From an uncultured Ruminococcus sp. (lineage in GTDB: Bacteria; Bacillota; Clostridia; Oscillospirales; Acutalibacteraceae), in contig CACXHC010000157.1 in assembly GCA_902767285.1 (NCBI GenBank), forward strand, positions 1 through 8,639: a DNA stretch of 8,639 nucleotides, given 5' to 3'. Made by a program: the position numbers and the translations under genes. This document shows positions 5,075 through 8,639 of this stretch, one piece after another. How positions within the stretch are numbered: the stretch's first letter is position 1; each line of letters starts with the position of its first letter. The notes beneath the pieces are model-generated. The model did no database searches. It saw nothing but the letters and a program-made list of their open reading frames with translations, and had not been told where the DNA came from.

Positions 5075-7427
5075 GAAATCTTTCTCTGAACTTTACAAAT
5101 GGTCATTAAAAAGAAATGGCTCGATTATGTTAGTATTCTCCATGGTGATGGTACTTGGCATACTGCTCGACTTGTATGTTATGTCACAACTCGGAGAAGG
5201 CGACTATAAAGCTCATTCCGGTGATGTTAGCGAAATCGGAATGGTTTCGATAGTAGTTGCTCAGGTGGCAGCTATGATATTTTCGCTAATATCAAGCGTC
5301 AGCACATTTTCATTCTTGCACAATAAACGCAGTACAGATATGTTCGGTTCACTTCCGGCAACAAGAGAAACGATGTTTGTATCGCATCTTCTCGGAGGAA
5401 TAACCGCTGTTACAACGCCTTTCGTGATTGGTTCGTTTGTTGTTGTGGGCTGTACGCTCAGAGCAACACAATATGTAAAACCTGATTTTCTGTTTATTTT
5501 GTTTGGAGTTCTTGGAATAATCGCTGCTTACACATTTACGGCTCTTATCGCTTACAGCTGCGGAACAATCAAAGATACGGTTGTAGTTACCTTGGGCGTA
5601 AATGTGATATATGCAGGAATTATATACTCGTTCTGGGGAATTATTTATCAGATGATTCCCGGAATTGGATTCGAGAGCATCATGTCAACACCGATTCCGG
5701 CAATCTTCACACCTTTTGGATTCTGCCTGTTTGAGGACGCTTTCTACTATGATGATAACCTCACAGGAATTATAACACTTGTAATTTGGAGTATACTTTT
5801 CTCGGCAGGTGCGTTTATTTTCGCACTTCGTACAGCTAAAAAACGCAAAGCAGAAGTTGCTCAAAATGAGTTCTATGTAAAATGGCTTCCTTATGCAGTA
5901 AAAGCAGGTGCATCGATAGTTTGCGGAGCAGTTGCCGGACTTATTGCAACATCTATGAAAGACGGATCCGGTTTCTCAAACATGATAGTCTTTGTAGCAT
6001 GGTATGTACTTGTAGGTCTTGCAGCATCGATTATTCTTCATGCCATATTTGAAAAAGGCATTCATTTCAAAAATGCTGAAACAAAAAATTCTGTTATAGT
6101 ATATTCCGCAACGACGGTTGCAGTTATAGGCTTGGTGTTCTTGTTCTCAACAGGTCTTGGCATAGATACTTACGTTCCTTCTGCATCAAATGTAAAATCG
6201 GTTTCGCTCGGATACATAAGGTACCAGTTTAAAGAACCCGAAAACGTTAAAACAGTTACCGAAATACACAAGCTTATTTGCGATGGTATCAAAAAGAATG
6301 CAAGTCACCCGTACTATATCAGCAGTGGTACCAATATGCCTGAATACGACTACCAATATTACGGAGCTACTATTGAAATTGAAACACCTGATACAGCTTG
6401 GGGCAATTCGGTAAGACAATACAAAACATTCGCAAAAAAATATCCGCTTGTTAATATAACCGGCTTCTCATTTACTTATCATAAAAAAGTAGGTTTTACG
6501 ACATACCGTACTTACTATCTGTCATCAAGTTCAATGGGACTTTATGACTTGGATAAAATTGAGAGCTTGCTCCAAAAATTATACAATTCCGATGAATATA
6601 AGCATCTCAGTGTTTCTCCCGTTTTTTGGGACGAAGAGTTAAGAGCGAAAACCTCCAGAACTCAAGCTCCTACTCTTTCTTACAGACAGGGCAGCTATGA
6701 CGAGTACGGCGATTATTCAACCAGAGAAATTGCCGCTGAAAATCTTCCCAATACAGACGAATTTGTAGACGGTCTTTTCAATGCTTTGCAGCAAGATATT
6801 CTCGCAGATGATGAGTATTATATATCAATGTATAGCAACGATTTAAGATATACTCAAGAAGGCGAATTTATGGTTCTTACTGTTATGTATGAATACCGTA
6901 ATGTTTTAGGTTATGGAATATATAGAAATTATTTCTCGGGAGATGTCGTTGAATTTATTCCGAAAAGTTACGAAAATACGATAAACTATCTCCAATCTTA
7001 CGGTATATCAATAGATATTGAGAATAACAGCAAACTTAAACTTTCCCCCACAGAGCTTGTCAGAGGAAGTTACAGCGACGCATATTATACACATTTTGGT
7101 GAAAACGGCGACAGTGTTAGTCTGTTGAAATGTGTTGAGATCATCGCACCCAGAATAGAGTATGCCGCACTTGCTCAGGCTCAAAAATTTGACGAAATTG
7201 ATGATTGGGACAGCAACCACGGCGAAGAGTTTATAAATGCTCTTGTAAAAAAAGCTGATGAGCTTTGTACAAAATATATGTCTAATTCAGACAATATCAA
7301 TCCCACTTACGAAAACAGTATAACAAGACAAAATTCTTTGTCGGGAGATTATTTCTACATGGCAGATAAGATAATATCGGATCTTGTATCTTACAGCGTG
7401 GAATTGGTGAACCAGCTTTCCGAGTAA
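5049..7427 (+). CDS. ABC transporter permease with large extracytoplasmic C-terminal domain
   Basis: The 792-residue protein has about nine membrane segments in its first half (roughly 25-45, 65-90, 112-136, 147-171, 177-203, 239-260, 283-302, 311-333 and 348-370). A hydrophilic region of about 420 residues with many Tyr, Asp and Ser follows, with no further membrane segment. An odd number of crossings from a cytoplasmic N-terminus would put that region outside the cell. It is probably the channel partner of the YtrB-like ATPase. Large C-terminal parts like this occur in Clostridia permeases of YtrA operons (possibly the DUF6449 group, from memory). The substrate is unknown; the B. subtilis Ytr system responds to cell-wall antibiotics that bind lipid II. 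GGAGG lies 9 nt before the ATG, within the ATPase gene, which overlaps by 26 nt. Confidence 0.85.
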   Translation: MTSTTSSNKKSFSELYKWSLKRNGSIMLVFSMVMVLGILLDLYVMSQLGEGDYKAHSGDVSEIGMVSIVVAQVAAMIFSLISSVSTFSFLHNKRSTDMFGSLPATRETMFVSHLLGGITAVTTPFVIGSFVVVGCTLRATQYVKPDFLFILFGVLGIIAAYTFTALIAYSCGTIKDTVVVTLGVNVIYAGIIYSFWGIIYQMIPGIGFESIMSTPIPAIFTPFGFCLFEDAFYYDDNLTGIITLVIWSILFSAGAFIFALRTAKKRKAEVAQNEFYVKWLPYAVKAGASIVCGAVAGLIATSMKDGSGFSNMIVFVAWYVLVGLAASIILHAIFEKGIHFKNAETKNSVIVYSATTVAVIGLVFLFSTGLGIDTYVPSASNVKSVSLGYIRYQFKEPENVKTVTEIHKLICDGIKKNASHPYYISSGTNMPEYDYQYYGATIEIETPDTAWGNSVRQYKTFAKKYPLVNITGFSFTYHKKVGFTTYRTYYLSSSSMGLYDLDKIESLLQKLYNSDEYKHLSVSPVFWDEELRAKTSRTQAPTLSYRQGSYDEYGDYSTREIAAENLPNTDEFVDGLFNALQQDILADDEYYISMYSNDLRYTQEGEFMVLTVMYEYRNVLGYGIYRNYFSGDVVEFIPKSYENTINYLQSYGISIDIENNSKLKLSPTELVRGSYSDAYYTHFGENGDSVSLLKCVEIIAPRIEYAALAQAQKFDEIDDWDSNHGEEFINALVKKADELCTKYMSNSDNINPTYENSITRQNSLSGDYFYMADKIISDLVSYSVELVNQLSE

Positions 7428-7473
7428 TCTCTGCAATTTAATTTTGAGTACGACTAAAAAGCATATATACCCC

Positions 7474-7515
7474 GAACGCCTCGGCAGAATATTCTGTCGG
7501 GGCGTTCACCTTTTA
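7474..7515 (+). terminator. Intrinsic terminator of the gntR-ABC operon
   Basis: GAACGCCTCGGCAG (7474-7487) pairs with CTGTCGGGGCGTTC (7494-7507), including two G-U pairs, around an AATATT loop. A short T-rich tract (7511-7515) follows. It closes the operon 46 nt after the permease stop codon. Confidence 0.85.
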
Positions 7516-7618
7516 TTAAAAAAATTAAAATCGAAAGTTAGAATATGAGAGTATACAAGAGAATAAAAGTGAATATCGGAGTATCTTAAAAATAATTTGA
7601 TTTTTGTCAAAAAAGGTG
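7508..7618. other. AT-rich intergenic spacer before rplM with short repeats
   Basis: No gene is seen here. It holds a 14-bp imperfect direct repeat, GAATATGAGAGTAT (7541-7554) and GAATATCGGAGTAT (7571-7584), exactly 30 bp apart. It also holds half of an inverted repeat, TTGTCAA (7604-7610), whose partner TTGACAA (7619-7625) overlaps the rplM -35 box. Either could bind a regulator; no function is evident. Confidence 0.4.
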
Positions 7619-7647
7619 TTGACAATTTGTTACGGCTATGATATTAT
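7619..7647 (+). promoter_or_regulatory. Extended -10 promoter of rplM-rpsI
   Basis: A consensus TTGACA (7619-7624), a 17-nt spacer and TATTAT (7642-7647) preceded by TG at 7639-7640 make a strong extended -10 promoter. Transcription should start near 7654, leaving a leader of about 67 nt. Confidence 0.8.
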
Positions 7648-7658
7648 TAATAAGCATT

Positions 7659-7690
7659 CTGATTGCCCGGTTTTGTCAGTGGGCTTACAG
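7659..7690 (+). ncRNA. Structured rplM leader, candidate L13 leader
   Basis: In the rplM 5' leader, CTG (7659-7661) pairs with CAG (7688-7690) and GCCC (7665-7668) pairs with GGGC (7681-7684), separated by a symmetric 3 x 3 internal loop and closed by a 12-nt loop. An L13 leader that controls rplM-rpsI is known in Firmicutes and is thought to bind L13 for feedback control. Position and size fit, but the assignment needs a covariance-model match. Confidence 0.5.
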
Positions 7691-7705
7691 TTACTCAAAA
7701 AATAT

Positions 7706-7711
7706 AGGAGG
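7706..7711 (+). promoter_or_regulatory. Ribosome-binding site that sets the rplM start
   Basis: AGGAGG lies 9 nt before ATG at 7721. The frame stays open upstream to 7604, but that part spans the promoter and leader and has no ribosome-binding site, so 7721 is the start. Confidence 0.9.
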
Positions 7712-7720
7712 AAGAAGAAT

Positions 7721-8149
7721 ATGTCAACTTATATGGCAAAAAAAAGCGAAGTTGAACGTAAATGGTATGTTATCGATGCAGCCGGCAAGCCTCTCGGACG
7801 TGTAGCAGTTCAAGCGGCTATTTTGCTCAGAGGTAAACATAAACCTACTTTCACACCGCACGTTGATTGCGGAGATCATGTAATTATTATCAATTGCGAA
7901 AAAGCTGTACTTACAGGCAGCAAACTCACACAGAAAAAATGGCAGCGTCACACAGGTTATGTTGGTCATCTTAAGGAAACTCGTTACGATACTCTTATGG
8001 CTACTAAACCCACAAAAGCGATGGAACTTGCAGTTAAAGGTATGATTCCTAATAACTCCATTGGCAGAGATGCTCTTCTCAGACTTCGTCTTTTCGCAGG
8101 TGCAGAGCATACTCATACTGCACAGAAACCCGAAGCATTTGAGATGTAA
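7721..8149 (+). CDS. rplM: 50S ribosomal protein L13
   Basis: This is a 142-residue L13, the family's usual length. L13 is an early-assembly protein of the large subunit that binds 23S rRNA. Conserved stretches are [16 protein letters not shown] (14-29), [20 protein letters not shown] (35-54), [10 protein letters not shown] (57-66), [10 protein letters not shown] (77-86), and [19 protein letters not shown] (104-122) followed by [13 protein letters not shown] (125-137). The start at 7721 follows AGGAGG by 9 nt; an N-terminal extension to 7604 is rejected because it would cover the promoter. rpsI follows 22 nt downstream, the near-universal bacterial pairing. A structured leader upstream suggests autogenous control by L13. 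Confidence 0.98.
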   Translation: MSTYMAKKSEVERKWYVIDAAGKPLGRVAVQAAILLRGKHKPTFTPHVDCGDHVIIINCEKAVLTGSKLTQKKWQRHTGYVGHLKETRYDTLMATKPTKAMELAVKGMIPNNSIGRDALLRLRLFAGAEHTHTAQKPEAFEM

Positions 8150-8171
8150 TTGAAGGAAGGAGGACTATATA

Positions 8172-8573
8172 ATGTACGATAATTCTAACTTTTTGTATGG
8201 CACCGGCAGAAGAAAAAGTTCGGTTGCAAGAGTAAGACTTTACAAGGGTACCGGCAAAATTACTATCAACGACAGAGATATTGATGATTATTTCGGACTT
8301 GAAACACTTAAGGTAATCGTAAAACAGCCCCTCGACCTTACTGATACAGCAGAGAAGTTTGACGTTGTATGCAGAGTTACAGGCGGCGGCGTTACCGGTC
8401 AGGCAGGAGCTATCCGTCACGGTATTTCAAGAGCTTTGCTTGAGTTTGAAGACGAAGATTTTAGACCCGTTCTCAAAAAAGCAGGCTTCCTCACAAGAGA
8501 TCCTCGTATGAAAGAGCGTAAGAAATACGGCCTCAAAGCCGCAAGACGTGCTCCTCAGTTCTCGAAGAGATAA
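8172..8573 (+). CDS. rpsI: 30S ribosomal protein S9
   Basis: This is a complete 133-residue S9, a small-subunit protein whose C-terminal tail reaches toward the P-site tRNA. It shows [14 protein letters not shown] (10-23), GTGKITIN (26-33), [21 protein letters not shown] (69-89), [14 protein letters not shown] (107-120) and the obligatory [12 protein letters not shown] terminus (122-133), with the final Lys-Arg intact. The ATG is preceded by AAGGAGG with an 8-nt spacing. It is co-transcribed with rplM from the promoter at 7619-7647 and followed 24 nt after its stop by a terminator. Confidence 0.98.
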   Translation: MYDNSNFLYGTGRRKSSVARVRLYKGTGKITINDRDIDDYFGLETLKVIVKQPLDLTDTAEKFDVVCRVTGGGVTGQAGAIRHGISRALLEFEDEDFRPVLKKAGFLTRDPRMKERKKYGLKAARRAPQFSKR

Positions 8574-8597
8574 TCGGACACAAGTGAGATACGAAAA

Positions 8598-8632
8598 AGC
8601 CCGGAAATACGCCATTTCCGGACTCTTTCTTT
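8598..8632 (+). terminator. Intrinsic terminator of rplM-rpsI
   Basis: CCGGAAAT (8601-8608) pairs with ATTTCCGG (8614-8621) around ACGCC. It is extended by AG/CT across one mismatch (8598-8599 with 8623-8624) and followed by the T-rich CTTTCTTT (8625-8632). Confidence 0.8.
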
Positions 8633-8639
8633 GCCCAAA

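Noticed and set aside
7604..7720. 39-residue N-terminal extension of L13
   Set aside because: It covers the -35/-10 promoter and leader, has no ribosome-binding site, and would make L13 much longer than the family norm.
7724..8116. Minus-strand frames opposite rplM and rpsI, and plus-strand frames opposite the glycosyltransferase and acetyltransferase (698-1857)
   Set aside because: They are shadows of strongly conserved genes in other frames, with no ribosome-binding site or recognisable domain.

Overview
The window looks like chromosomal DNA of a low-GC Gram-positive bacterium, most likely a gut-type member of the Clostridia (Ruminococcaceae/Oscillospiraceae-like). The evidence is the AT-rich intergenic DNA, strong AGGAGG ribosome-binding sites, several TTG starts, the rplM-rpsI gene pair, and a YtrA-type GntR regulator with an ABC exporter. 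This placement comes from style and family knowledge, not from a database search.

Layout, left to right. (1) At 1-400, two tandem but non-identical 5S rRNA genes on the plus strand have their own extended -10 promoter and end in a strong intrinsic terminator. No 16S, 23S or tRNA is visible. (2) At 413-444 there is a near-perfect palindrome. (3) At 454-2596, a tightly packed three-gene minus-strand operon encodes, in order of transcription, a membrane protein with eleven Ser/Lys-rich hexapeptide repeats, a maltose/galactoside O-acetyltransferase-family enzyme, and a membrane-anchored GT2 polyprenyl-phosphate-sugar-type glycosyltransferase. The genes are separated by 1 and 0 nt, and the operon has its own sigma-A-like promoter. 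(4) At 2694-3519, also minus strand, a zinc-finger anti-sigma factor and an ECF sigma factor overlap by 17 nt. (5) At 3534-3795 lies an AT-rich divergent control region with a promoter for each direction and two copies of one operator, TTGTACTA-N7-TAATACAA. (6) At 3796-7427, a plus-strand operon encodes a GntR/YtrA repressor, an ABC ATPase and a large ABC permease with an extracytoplasmic C-terminal half. Its genes overlap by 8 and 26 nt, and it ends in a terminator. (7) At 7619-8632 lies the ribosomal protein operon rplM-rpsI, with its own extended -10 promoter, a short structured leader and a terminator.

How the parts may work together. The middle of the window (454-7427) reads as cell-envelope stress and surface-modification DNA. 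A sigma/anti-sigma switch sits next to envelope glycan enzymes and a repeat-bearing surface protein, back to back with a self-repressed YtrA-type ABC system; relatives of that system respond to cell-wall antibiotics. The least familiar gene is the hexapeptide-repeat membrane protein at 2015-2596. Its co-transcription with the acetyltransferase and glycosyltransferase is the best candidate here for something undescribed. The link between the sigma factor and that operon is inference.

Start codons were chosen from ribosome-binding-site spacing. Three differ from the longest possible reading frame by enough to matter: 2596 (TTG), 2013 and 7721.
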